A DNA stretch of 5,339 nt from JBFGRM01 sp041563675. Lineage in GTDB: Bacteria > Nitrospirota > Nitrospiria > Nitrospirales > Nitrospiraceae. A program made the position numbers and the translations under genes. Numbering within the stretch: the stretch's first letter is position 1; the number at the start of each line of letters is the position of its first letter. Below, piece by piece: positions 1 through 5,160 of this stretch. The stretch lies in assembly GCA_041563675.1 (NCBI GenBank), contig JBFGRM010000179.1, positions 1-5,339 on the forward strand, given 5' to 3'. Below the pieces are notes generated by a model. That model worked only from the letters and a program-made list of their open reading frames with translations, searched no databases and was not told where the DNA came from.

Positions 1-60
1 AAAACCACGATCGTCCTCAGTCCTGACTCCGAGTTCTTCAAATATCTCAAGTCGCGATAG
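1..60 (+). CDS. hflC: HflC-like membrane protease modulator, C-terminal end only
   Basis: The window opens inside a plus-strand reading frame that gives 19 residues and a TAG stop at 58-60. The tail reads TTIVLSPDSEFFKYLKSR. The pattern V-L-S-P-D-S-(D/E)-F-F-(K/R)-Y-(L/M)-K is the characteristic end of HflC, the SPFH/prohibitin-type inner-membrane protein that pairs with HflK and modulates the FtsH protease. Only the tail is present, so the membrane anchor, SPFH domain and any adjacent hflK lie outside the window to the left. The gene converges on fhs, with 188 bp between the two stop codons. The identification rests on a short but distinctive motif; another SPFH-family member with the same tail cannot be excluded. 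Confidence 0.75.
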   Translation, partial: KTTIVLSPDSEFFKYLKSR

Positions 61-64
61 CCAG

Positions 65-87
65 CGTTCCGGGTTCCACGCCGGACG
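65..87 (+). terminator. weak hairpin downstream of hflC, possible terminator
   Basis: Five nucleotides past the hflC stop, TCCGG (68-72) can pair with CCGGA (81-85) around an 8-nt loop. Two further outer pairs (65-66 with 86-87) form if T67 is bulged out. A pyrimidine-rich tract starts about 13 nt later (100-144, only four purines). It is not an uninterrupted T-run directly after the stem, so this is a poor match to a classical intrinsic terminator. Termination is inferred from position only. Confidence 0.2.
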
Positions 88-144
88 TCTCCCGCGCGTC
101 CCTTTCTTCTTCTACTCCTCTCTCCGCTTCCGGCTTCCTTTTCT

Positions 145-223
145 GTCATGCCTGCGCACGCAGGCATCCAGGCTTCGCCCCCGCGATAGCCGGAAGATGG
201 ATTCCCGCTTCCGCGGGAATGAC
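145..223. repeat. paired-hairpin palindromic repeat (REP/MITE-like)
   Basis: Two short hairpins are arranged as an inverted pair. The first (148-167) has an 8-bp stem ATGCCTGC/GCAGGCAT, with a possible ninth G-C pair. The second (201-220) has an 8-bp stem ATTCCCGC/GCGGGAAT around TTCC. The 26-nt arm 145-170 and the reverse complement of 198-223 agree at 20 of 26 positions, both beginning GTCAT and ending ATCCA. Every difference within the 8-bp stems is compensatory: G-C in one arm against T-A in the other, and T-A against C-G. This is the architecture of the REP-type intergenic repeats, with GTCATTCCCGCG-like arms, that are scattered through many GC-rich Gram-negative genomes. It lies between the convergent hflC and fhs genes, 25 bp past the fhs stop, where it could also protect mRNA 3' ends. 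Copy number cannot be judged here. Confidence 0.7.
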
Positions 224-248
224 GGAGAGGAGAAGGTCCTCTGCCGCT

Positions 249-1919
249 TCACGTTAATCCCCTCACCTGTCCCGTCTCCGTATCGAGATCGATGTGCTCG
301 CCGGCCGGTCGTTTCGGCAGACCAGGGAGCAACTGTATGCCGGAGCAGAGCGCCGTCACGAAACCAGCGCCGGCCGAGATTCTGAGGTCCTTGATCGGCA
401 CGACGAAGTCTCGCGGACGTCCCTTCAGCGACGGGTCATGAGAGAGGGAGAGCGGGGTCTTGGCCATGCAGACGGGGACGCGAGCCAATCCCAGGCGCTC
501 GGCCAGGGCGATCCCCTCGAGGGCGAGATCGTCGTATCGCACCCCTGATGCACCGTACATCCGTGTCGCGATACGCTCGATCTTTTCTTTGATGGACGCC
601 TCCTCTTCATACAGAAAACGAAATCCGGCAGGTTGCTCGCAGACCCGCATGACCACCTCCGCCAGTCCTTCCGCCCCCTTCCCCCCTTCGAGAAAATGGG
701 TGGTCACCGCGGCGCCCCTTGCCCCTGCTGCGCTTGCTTTCTCCTCCACATAGCGCAGCTCCTCCTCCGTATCCTCCGGGAAAGCGTTGATCGCCACGAC
801 GGCGGGAACGCCATGCGCCGCCACGTTGGCCAGGTGCTGCTCGAGGTTCGCCAACCCCTTGTCCAGCGCCTGACGGTTCGGTTCCCGCAGAGCCGGCGGG
901 ACGGGGCTCCCCGGCCTGACGCTTCCGCCGCCCCCGTGGAGCTTGAGCGCCCGCAAGGTGGCGACCACCACCGCCGCGTCGGGACAGAACCCCGACTGCC
1001 GGCACTTGATGTTGAAAAACTTTTCCGCGCCGAGCTCGCTGGCGAACCCCGCCTCCGTGATCACCCAATCGGCTGCCTTCAGCCCGATCGCATCCGCCAG
1101 GATCGAGCAGTTACCGTGCGCGATGTTCCCGAAGGGACCGGTATGGACCAGCGCGGGGGTGCCTTCGGCGGTCTGGACCAGATTCGGCTGGAGGGCCTCA
1201 CGCAGCAGGACGGCCATCGCCCCCGCGCAGCGTACATCCTCGGCGGTCACCGGACGGTCGTCCGCCCCCAAGCCGACGAGGATACGCCCCAACCGGCGTC
1301 TGAGGTCGTCGTAGCCGGAGGCCAGGGCCAGGATCGCCATGACCTCCGAGGCTTCGGTGAGCACGAAGCGACCACGACGCCCGCCGGAGGTGCCCGATGC
1401 TCCCAGCCGCACGTTGCGCAAGGCGCGATCGTTCACGTTCACGGCGCGCGGCCAGAGAAGGCGGGCCGGGTCCAAGCCGAGGGCGTTGCCGTGGAAGAGG
1501 TGGTTGTCGACGAAGGCGGCGAGCAGGTTGTGGCTGGACGTGACGGCGTGCGCGTCGCCCGTGAGATGGAGATTGACCTCGTCCATCGGCACGAGGTGGG
1601 CGCGGCCTCCGCCCGCGCCACCGCCCTTGATCCCAAAGACCGGACCGAGCGAGGGTTGGCGGAGCGTCACCACGGCCCGCTGATTGAGCCGGTGCAAGGC
1701 CATCGCCAGACCGATCGCCGTCGTGGTCTTTCCCTCCCCGAGCGGCGTCGGGTTGACGGCCGTGACAAGGATGTATCGTCCGTTGGGGCGATCGGCGAGT
1801 CGGCGCAGTACGTCGAGCGAGACCTTGGCCTTGCGGTGACCGTACGGGACCAGCTCGTCGGGTCGCAGTCCGAGATCATCGCCGACCTCGACAATGGGGC
1901 GGGGTGTCTGTCTGGTCAC
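249..1919 (-). CDS. fhs: formate--tetrahydrofolate ligase
   Basis: A cytosolic enzyme that uses ATP to join formate to tetrahydrofolate, giving 10-formyl-THF for purine synthesis, initiator-tRNA formylation and other one-carbon steps (EC 6.3.4.3). The 556 residues match the usual family length of about 555-560. The N-terminus (PIVEV...LVPYGHRKAKVSLDVL) is typical. The nucleotide-binding loop TPLGEGKTTT is at residues 58-67, followed by RQPSLGPVFGIKGG (87-100) and the PMDEVNLHLTGD block (111-122). The second signature VATLRALKLHGG lies at 319-330, GPFGNIAHGN at 261-270, and the family end SAGAGF...PGLPKRPA at 516-539. The glycine-rich signature reads GGGAGGGR where most members have GGAAGGGY. 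Translation begins at GTG; an in-frame TGA lies 33 nt upstream and there is no other usual start between them. No strong Shine-Dalgarno sequence is visible. The gene is downstream of the M23 gene with a 173-bp gap, so it probably has its own promoter. No folD or other folate gene is adjacent. Confidence 0.97.
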   Translation of the reverse strand: MTRQTPRPIVEVGDDLGLRPDELVPYGHRKAKVSLDVLRRLADRPNGRYILVTAVNPTPLGEGKTTTAIGLAMALHRLNQRAVVTLRQPSLGPVFGIKGGGAGGGRAHLVPMDEVNLHLTGDAHAVTSSHNLLAAFVDNHLFHGNALGLDPARLLWPRAVNVNDRALRNVRLGASGTSGGRRGRFVLTEASEVMAILALASGYDDLRRRLGRILVGLGADDRPVTAEDVRCAGAMAVLLREALQPNLVQTAEGTPALVHTGPFGNIAHGNCSILADAIGLKAADWVITEAGFASELGAEKFFNIKCRQSGFCPDAAVVVATLRALKLHGGGGSVRPGSPVPPALREPNRQALDKGLANLEQHLANVAAHGVPAVVAINAFPEDTEEELRYVEEKASAAGARGAAVTTHFLEGGKGAEGLAEVVMRVCEQPAGFRFLYEEEASIKEKIERIATRMYGASGVRYDDLALEGIALAERLGLARVPVCMAKTPLSLSHDPSLKGRPRDFVVPIKDLRISAGAGFVTALCSGIQLLPGLPKRPAGEHIDLDTETGQVRGLT

Positions 1920-1937
1920 GATTTCACGAAGGGGATC

Positions 1938-1965
1938 GTGGGGAACGACTCACTGTGCTCCCCAC
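1938..1965. promoter_or_regulatory. 7-bp dyad in the fhs leader
   Basis: GTGGGGA (1938-1944) and TCCCCAC (1959-1965) are perfect inverted repeats separated by 14 nt, 18 bp upstream of the fhs GTG codon. One arm abuts the candidate -10 hexamer, so the dyad would span the expected transcription start and early leader. It could be an operator, or an RNA hairpin if transcription starts further upstream. It does not match any riboswitch I recognise. The symmetry is seen directly; the function is inferred. Confidence 0.3.
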
Positions 1966-1994
1966 TCTATACCCCTTAGCACGTGGCGACACAA
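1966..1994 (-). promoter_or_regulatory. candidate sigma-70-type promoter for fhs
   Basis: Read on the minus strand, TTGTGT (1994-1989) and TATAGA (1971-1966) are separated by exactly 17 nt. They match the -35 and -10 consensus at 3/6 and 4/6 positions. The expected start would be near 1959, about 40 nt before the fhs GTG. This is the best candidate I could find in the 173-bp gap between the M23 stop and fhs, but the match is moderate. Confidence 0.35.
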
Positions 1995-2092
1995 GACCGG
2001 ACGGATGCACCGGCGAGCGTCCCAATGATGGTATCGAACCTACGGGGAGGAGGGGTGGAGAGCCGGGAGGGTGGAAACCGTCGAACTGCGAG

Positions 2093-3112
2093 TTACTCGA
2101 GGATGTATTTGCGGGGATTGACCGGCCGACCTTTAACTTTCACCATGTAGTGGAGGTGCGGTCCGGTGCTGAGCCCCGAGGTGCCGACCAGGCCGATGAC
2201 GTCACCACGTCTCACGCGCTGCCCGTTCTTGACCAGATATTTGGCCATGTGCCCGTACAGCGTTTGCAGGCCGTACCCGTGGTCCAGGCGAACGATGTTG
2301 CCCAGTTTCGAGTCGTAGCCGATCGCGGTGACTCGGCCGTTCGCCGGCGCGCGGACCGGTGTTTCGGGTGCCGCCCCGATGTCCAACCCATCGTGGAGGG
2401 CCGGTCTTCCGGTAAACGGTGAGACCCGCGGCCCGAAGCCCGACGTGACCCAACCTTTCACCGGCCAAATGGACGGCGTCGCCTTCCACTGCGCGGACTT
2501 CTTCTCCGCCTCGGCCAGCAGCAGTCGCGTGGCGTCCTCCTGCACATCAATCTGCCCCACCAGCCAGTCGATTTCTTTCTCCACGTGGCGCTCCAGCGCC
2601 CGCGCGTCGGAGGAGGTGATGGGCTTGCCGGGTGTCAGTTGAATCAACGGCTCGGTCGGAGGCTCGGCATCGACGGGGCTGGGTTGCGGGCGTGTCAGCG
2701 ACGGTGTGTGGTCCGTGAGGATGCCGCCCTCGATCGGCGTTTCCTCACCGCCCTGGCCATTGAGCAGGTCGCCTTCCGGCTGATCGACCTCGATGCCCAG
2801 CATCACGCGCATCCGCTGGTTCATTTCCTTCATCGAGAGCGTCCGCCGCTTGAGCGTCTGGACGGCGTCGGAGAACGCCGCGATTTGCTGGCGCGCGCTC
2901 AACACTTCCGTGCGCAGGGAGCGCAACTCGAGGACCTCATGGGTCCGGACGACGTAATGGGAGAGCACCGCGAGGTCGGCGACGAACAAGATGGCAATGC
3001 CGATGAGGACTTTCTTGAGGACCCCCTTGGGAATACTGATCCGCAGGGGCTTGGACGTCGCCCCTCGGAAAATGACGATCGTGTACGCGTCGTTCGCCTG
3101 ATTCGGCGTCAT
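2093..3112 (-). CDS. membrane-anchored M23 (LytM-type) metallopeptidase
   Basis: A predicted peptidoglycan endopeptidase, or LytM-domain regulator of amidases, tethered to the inner membrane with its catalytic part in the periplasm. The 339 residues comprise a short basic cytoplasmic N-terminus (1-33), one transmembrane helix (about 34-54, GIAILFVADLAVL), a heptad-like helical stretch likely to be coiled coil (about 58-105), a low-complexity Pro/Glu/Gly-rich linker (about 108-165), a second helical segment (168-210), and a C-terminal M23 domain (about 215-339). The zinc site looks intact: H240-x3-D244 (HDGLD), H288 in YGHM, and H319-L-H321 in GPHLH, so the enzyme should be active rather than a degenerate LytM. 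The ATG is the first start after an in-frame TAG 21 nt upstream; the ribosome site is weak. It lies 136 bp downstream of cutA and has a candidate promoter of its own. The cleaved bond and partners are not deducible from sequence. Confidence 0.92.
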   Translation of the reverse strand: MTPNQANDAYTIVIFRGATSKPLRISIPKGVLKKVLIGIAILFVADLAVLSHYVVRTHEVLELRSLRTEVLSARQQIAAFSDAVQTLKRRTLSMKEMNQRMRVMLGIEVDQPEGDLLNGQGGEETPIEGGILTDHTPSLTRPQPSPVDAEPPTEPLIQLTPGKPITSSDARALERHVEKEIDWLVGQIDVQEDATRLLLAEAEKKSAQWKATPSIWPVKGWVTSGFGPRVSPFTGRPALHDGLDIGAAPETPVRAPANGRVTAIGYDSKLGNIVRLDHGYGLQTLYGHMAKYLVKNGQRVRRGDVIGLVGTSGLSTGPHLHYMVKVKGRPVNPRKYILE

Positions 3113-3147
3113 GGTGCTTGACCCACTGTCCGACTACACCCGTGAAC

Positions 3148-3166
3148 AGACCACGCCGCGTGGTCT
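3148..3166. promoter_or_regulatory. perfect 19-bp palindrome in the M23 gene leader
   Basis: AGACCACGC, a central C, and GCGTGGTCT form a perfect inverted repeat of nine base pairs per arm. It begins 35 bp upstream of the M23 ATG and about 6 nt downstream of the start site expected from the adjacent candidate promoter. It is placed like a repressor operator. As RNA it could fold into a 7-bp stem with a 5-nt loop. No T-run follows on either strand, so a terminator is less likely. Confidence 0.5.
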
Positions 3167-3178
3167 CCTGTATTTCGG

Positions 3179-3207
3179 AGCTTACCCAACCTCGGGCAAG
3201 ACGTCAA
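3179..3207 (-). promoter_or_regulatory. candidate promoter for the M23 peptidase gene
   Basis: On the minus strand, TTGACG (3207-3202, 5/6 to the -35 consensus) is followed after 17 nt by TAAGCT (3184-3179, 3/6 to the -10). An A/T-rich stretch (GAAAATCAA) lies directly upstream. The predicted start near 3172 leaves a leader of about 60 nt that contains the 19-bp palindrome. The -35 is good and the -10 is weak. Confidence 0.4.
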
Positions 3208-3248
3208 TTGATTTTCCCTTCTCAATGCAATGGCTTGAATTCTCGTGG

Positions 3249-3584
3249 CTATCGGCGCGCAGGGGGATCGGAATCGGTCATATTCCGAACCCATTGTAAA
3301 TATTCAGGAAGGCCCTTGCTGATCGGAATTGCGATGATTTCCGGGACCGAATAACTGTGCAACTCTTTGATTTTACGTGATAATTTATCAAAACGGTGAT
3401 CCTGGGTTTTGAGGACCATCAGAGCTTCCTGCTCGTCGGCCACCTTGCCTTCCCAACTGAACACGGAGCGCACTCGACCGAGGATGTTCGCGCAAGCCAC
3501 GAGACGTTGTTCCACCAGCTCGCGCGCGATCTTGGACGCCTCTTCCTCGGACGACGTCGTGACGAACACCACAATCTCTGCCAT
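3249..3584 (-). CDS. cutA: CutA family divalent-cation tolerance protein
   Basis: A small cytosolic protein of the CutA1 family, which forms very stable trimers and is linked to copper and other divalent-cation tolerance; its exact biochemical role is not settled. The 111 residues are the normal family length. Family hallmarks are visible: the N-terminal strand IVVFVTTSSEEEASKIA (4-20), LVEQRLVACANI (23-34), the WEGK turn (44-47), and the ELHSYSVPEIIAIPI block (74-88). The ATG at 3584 is preferred because GGAGG lies 5 nt before it. A GTG 18 nt further upstream would place that ribosome site inside the coding region. The gene is divergent from the rhodanese gene (226 bp between start codons) and 136 bp upstream of the M23 gene on the same strand. 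I see no convincing promoter in its GC-rich upstream region and no metal-responsive site I can name. Confidence 0.95.
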   Translation of the reverse strand: MAEIVVFVTTSSEEEASKIARELVEQRLVACANILGRVRSVFSWEGKVADEQEALMVLKTQDHRFDKLSRKIKELHSYSVPEIIAIPISKGLPEYLQWVRNMTDSDPPARR

Positions 3585-3589
3585 GACTC

Positions 3590-3594
3590 CCTCC
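3590..3594 (-). promoter_or_regulatory. ribosome binding site deciding the cutA start
   Basis: GGAGG on the minus strand is followed by a 5-nt spacer (GAGTC) and the ATG at 3584. This consensus site selects the ATG over the in-frame GTG at 3602 and gives a 111-residue product that begins at the conserved first strand of CutA. Confidence 0.75.
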
Positions 3595-3639
3595 GCACGC
3601 ACGGCCCGGAACGACCGGCACCGTCCTCCTCGGCCTCCG

Positions 3640-3737
3640 CCCGCCTGCGCTGAAGCTTCGGCGGGTTTCGCCCAAGCTCTTACGGGCGCCTCGGCTCCCT
3701 AGCCTTCGCAGTCGGTGCTATTCCGCCGGAGAAGGCT
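3640..3737. repeat. cluster of inverted repeats in the cutA/rhodanese intergenic region
   Basis: Three inverted repeats sit close together. CCCGCC (3640-3645) pairs with GGCGGG (3660-3665) around a loop that contains the palindrome GAAGCTTC. CGCCC (3669-3673) pairs with GGGCG (3684-3688). AGCCTTC (3701-3707) pairs with GAAGGCT (3731-3737). The block resembles the dispersed GC-rich intergenic repeats carrying a GCTGAAGCTTCGGCGGG-like core that occur in several bacterial groups. With one copy visible, its repeat nature is inferred. It could equally be a structured leader for cutA. Confidence 0.3.
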
Positions 3738-3756
3738 GAAGCCGTGGGGCTCCACA

Positions 3757-3786
3757 TTGACAGGGTTTCGACCCCTGTCATATCAT
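3757..3786 (+). promoter_or_regulatory. strong sigma-70-type promoter for the rhodanese gene
   Basis: A perfect -35 TTGACA (3757-3762) and a 5/6 -10 TATCAT (3781-3786) are separated by 18 nt. The expected start near 3793 gives a leader of about 18 nt that ends in a purine-rich ribosome site. This is the best promoter match in the window and supports independent transcription of the rhodanese gene. Confidence 0.75.
3758..3780. promoter_or_regulatory. operator-like dyad filling the rhodanese promoter spacer
   Basis: TGACAGGG (3758-3765) and CCCTGTCA (3773-3780) are a perfect 8-bp inverted repeat separated by 7 nt. The left arm includes most of the -35 box and the right arm ends one base before the -10 box, so a dimeric protein bound here would directly block or remodel RNA polymerase. 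If transcribed, an alternative fold with a TTCG tetraloop and one bulged C would extend the stem, but the site lies upstream of the predicted transcript. I cannot name the regulator. Confidence 0.5.
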
Positions 3787-3799
3787 GCCCCAATTCGAG

Positions 3800-3805
3800 G
3801 GAGGG
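3800..3805 (+). promoter_or_regulatory. ribosome binding site of the rhodanese gene
   Basis: GGAGGG lies 5 nt before the ATG at 3811. This fixes the start and excludes an in-frame extension back to 3715 that would place the promoter and dyad inside the coding sequence. Confidence 0.65.
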
Positions 3806-3810
3806 GCGCC

Positions 3811-4134
3811 ATGAGCTTTACGATCACACCGAAAGAATTGAAAGAACGTCTCGATAAAGGGGATGAAGTGGTATTGCTGGATGTGCGGGAGCCCTGGGAG
3901 CATTCGCTCGCCAAGATCGAGGGCTCCACGCTGATTCCGTTGGGAACGCTTCCGCAGTCCATGGACAAGCTGGACAAGGGTGCCGAGATCATCGCGTACT
4001 GCCACCACGGCATGCGGAGCGCCGACGCCACGCAGTTTCTCCTTCAGCAGGGCTACTCCGTCGTCAAAAACCTGGTCGGGGGCATCGACGCCTGGTCGGT
4101 ACAGGTCGATCCGGCCGTGCCACGCTATCGCTAG
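3811..4134 (+). CDS. single-domain rhodanese-like sulfurtransferase
   Basis: A 107-residue protein that is essentially one rhodanese domain, of the type that carries sulfur as a cysteine persulfide for cyanide/thiosulfate chemistry, cofactor assembly or sulfide handling. Visible features are the N-terminal ITPKELKERLDKGDEVVLLDVREPWE segment (residues 5-30, with the family DVRE motif at 24-27), the IPLGTLP turn (42-48), the active-site loop C64-HHGMRS (64-70) with the catalytic cysteine present, and the C-terminal VKNLVGGIDAW motif (85-95). No signal peptide is seen, so it is probably cytosolic. It is monocistronic: divergent from cutA on the left and convergent with the epimerase gene on the right, with 32 bp between their stop codons. 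Its promoter contains an operator-like dyad, so expression may be regulated. The natural sulfur donor and acceptor cannot be told from the sequence. Confidence 0.94.
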   Translation: MSFTITPKELKERLDKGDEVVLLDVREPWEHSLAKIEGSTLIPLGTLPQSMDKLDKGAEIIAYCHHGMRSADATQFLLQQGYSVVKNLVGGIDAWSVQVDPAVPRYR

Positions 4135-4166
4135 ACGGCCTCAACGACCCGCGAGGACGACAGCGG

Positions 4167-5081
4167 TCAGTGTCGAAAGAAATCGACCGTCCGCTTCAGA
4201 CCTTCCTTCAGTGGCACCTTCGGCTCCCATCCGAGGTCCTTTCGTACCCGCATAGGATCGACGACGCTTCTAATCTGCTCGCCCTTCCGGGCGGGACCGT
4301 GCACCTCCCGGGACGATGAGCCAGTCAGCTCCTGCAACAGAGCGAAGAGCTCATTGACGGTGGTCTCCGTTCCAGTTCCCACATTATAGACACCCTGAAC
4401 GCCCTGCCCCATCACCGCCAGGTTCGCGTCCACGACGTCGTCGACGTACACAAAATCCCGGGTCTGACGGCCGTTCCCGTTGATGACGGGCTGCTCGCCA
4501 CCCAGCATCTTCTGGATGAAGATGGCCACGACACCGGCCTCGCCGTGCGGGTCCTGGCGCGGCCCGTAGACGTTGGCGTAGCGCATGCTCACGACCTGCA
4601 TGCCGCTCATGCGCTGGTAGTAGGACAGATAATGCTCGCCGCACAGCTTGCTGATGCCGTAGGGGGAGACCGGTTGCGTGGGGTGGGTTTCGGGCGCCGG
4701 GAAGGCCTCCTGCTCTCCGTAAATCGCGCCGCCCGAGGAGGCAAACACCACTTTCCTGGTCCCGTGATTGAACGCCTGCTCCAGAACGTTGAGGGTGCCG
4801 AGGATGTTGACCTGCGCGTCGAAGACGGGATCCTTGACCGAGCGACGCACGTCCATTTGCGCAGCCAGGTGCATCACAACCGAGGGACGCTCGTTCCGAA
4901 ACACCCGTTGGATCCGCGAGCTCTGGATGTCCACCTTATAGAGTTGTGCGCGCCGATTCACATTCTTTCGCTTGCCCGTCGACAGATTGTCCACGACGGC
5001 CACCTCGTGACCCTCCAGGAGCAGCCGATCGACCAGATGCGACCCGATGAAGCCGGCACCGCCTGTCACGAGAACTTTCAC
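4167..5081 (-). CDS. NAD-dependent epimerase/dehydratase, GalE-like
   Basis: An extended short-chain dehydrogenase/reductase acting on a nucleotide sugar, most like UDP-glucose 4-epimerase; it would supply sugars for surface polysaccharide or lipopolysaccharide. In its 304 residues the Rossmann motif GGAGFIG (7-13) is followed by D31 at the end of the second strand, which indicates NAD rather than NADP. HLAAQ is at 71-75, SSGGAIYG (115-122) carries the likely catalytic Ser, and Y141-GISK-K145 is the catalytic YxxxK. MRYANVYGPRQ is at 167-176 and the TRDFVYVDDVV segment at 207-217. It is shorter than E. coli GalE (338 residues), like many bacterial and archaeal GalE-like enzymes, so 4-epimerase activity is likely but not certain. 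The start is GTG, with an in-frame TAA just 9 nt upstream. The nearest GGAGG (5094-5098) is 12 nt away, which is longer than optimal. It follows the tlyA-like gene by 79 bp and may be co-transcribed with it. Confidence 0.92.
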   Translation of the reverse strand: MKVLVTGGAGFIGSHLVDRLLLEGHEVAVVDNLSTGKRKNVNRRAQLYKVDIQSSRIQRVFRNERPSVVMHLAAQMDVRRSVKDPVFDAQVNILGTLNVLEQAFNHGTRKVVFASSGGAIYGEQEAFPAPETHPTQPVSPYGISKLCGEHYLSYYQRMSGMQVVSMRYANVYGPRQDPHGEAGVVAIFIQKMLGGEQPVINGNGRQTRDFVYVDDVVDANLAVMGQGVQGVYNVGTGTETTVNELFALLQELTGSSSREVHGPARKGEQIRSVVDPMRVRKDLGWEPKVPLKEGLKRTVDFFRH

Positions 5082-5160
5082 GAACGGTTATATCCTCCCC
5101 CAGATGAGCTTGCGGACGCGCACGACCACGACGGGACCTCGCAGCCCGAATACGAGTGAC

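Noticed and set aside
197..385. A 62-codon plus-strand frame starting in the palindromic repeat
   Set aside because: It begins inside the repeat, runs antisense into the 3' end of fhs, and shows no ribosome site or recognisable domain.
633..1979. A 448-codon open frame on the plus strand opposite fhs
   Set aside because: It is an antisense shadow of a clear, full-length FTHFS gene in high-GC DNA. The product has no recognisable domain and is rich in Arg/Gly/His, as expected for a complementary frame.
2025..2065. Possible tRNA T-arm remnant (GGTATCGAACCT)
   Set aside because: No matching acceptor stem, anticodon arm or CCA end could be paired on either strand.
3585..3602. GTG at 3602 as the cutA start
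   Set aside because: The strong GGAGG at 3590-3594 would be inside the gene, and CutA proteins begin close to the conserved first strand, matching the ATG at 3584.
3715..3810. A 32-residue N-terminal extension of the rhodanese protein
   Set aside because: The stretch contains a near-consensus promoter and operator-like dyad. The ATG at 3811 has a good ribosome site and begins exactly at the domain; the extension is Arg-rich with no signal-peptide character.
4135..4166. Shared terminator between the convergent rhodanese and epimerase genes
   Set aside because: The 32-bp gap has only a 4-bp CCTC/GAGG pairing and no T-run on either strand.
4545..5159. A 204-codon plus-strand frame opposite the epimerase gene
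   Set aside because: It lies almost wholly antisense to the conserved SDR coding sequence, has no family motifs, and is His/Arg-rich as antisense frames are.
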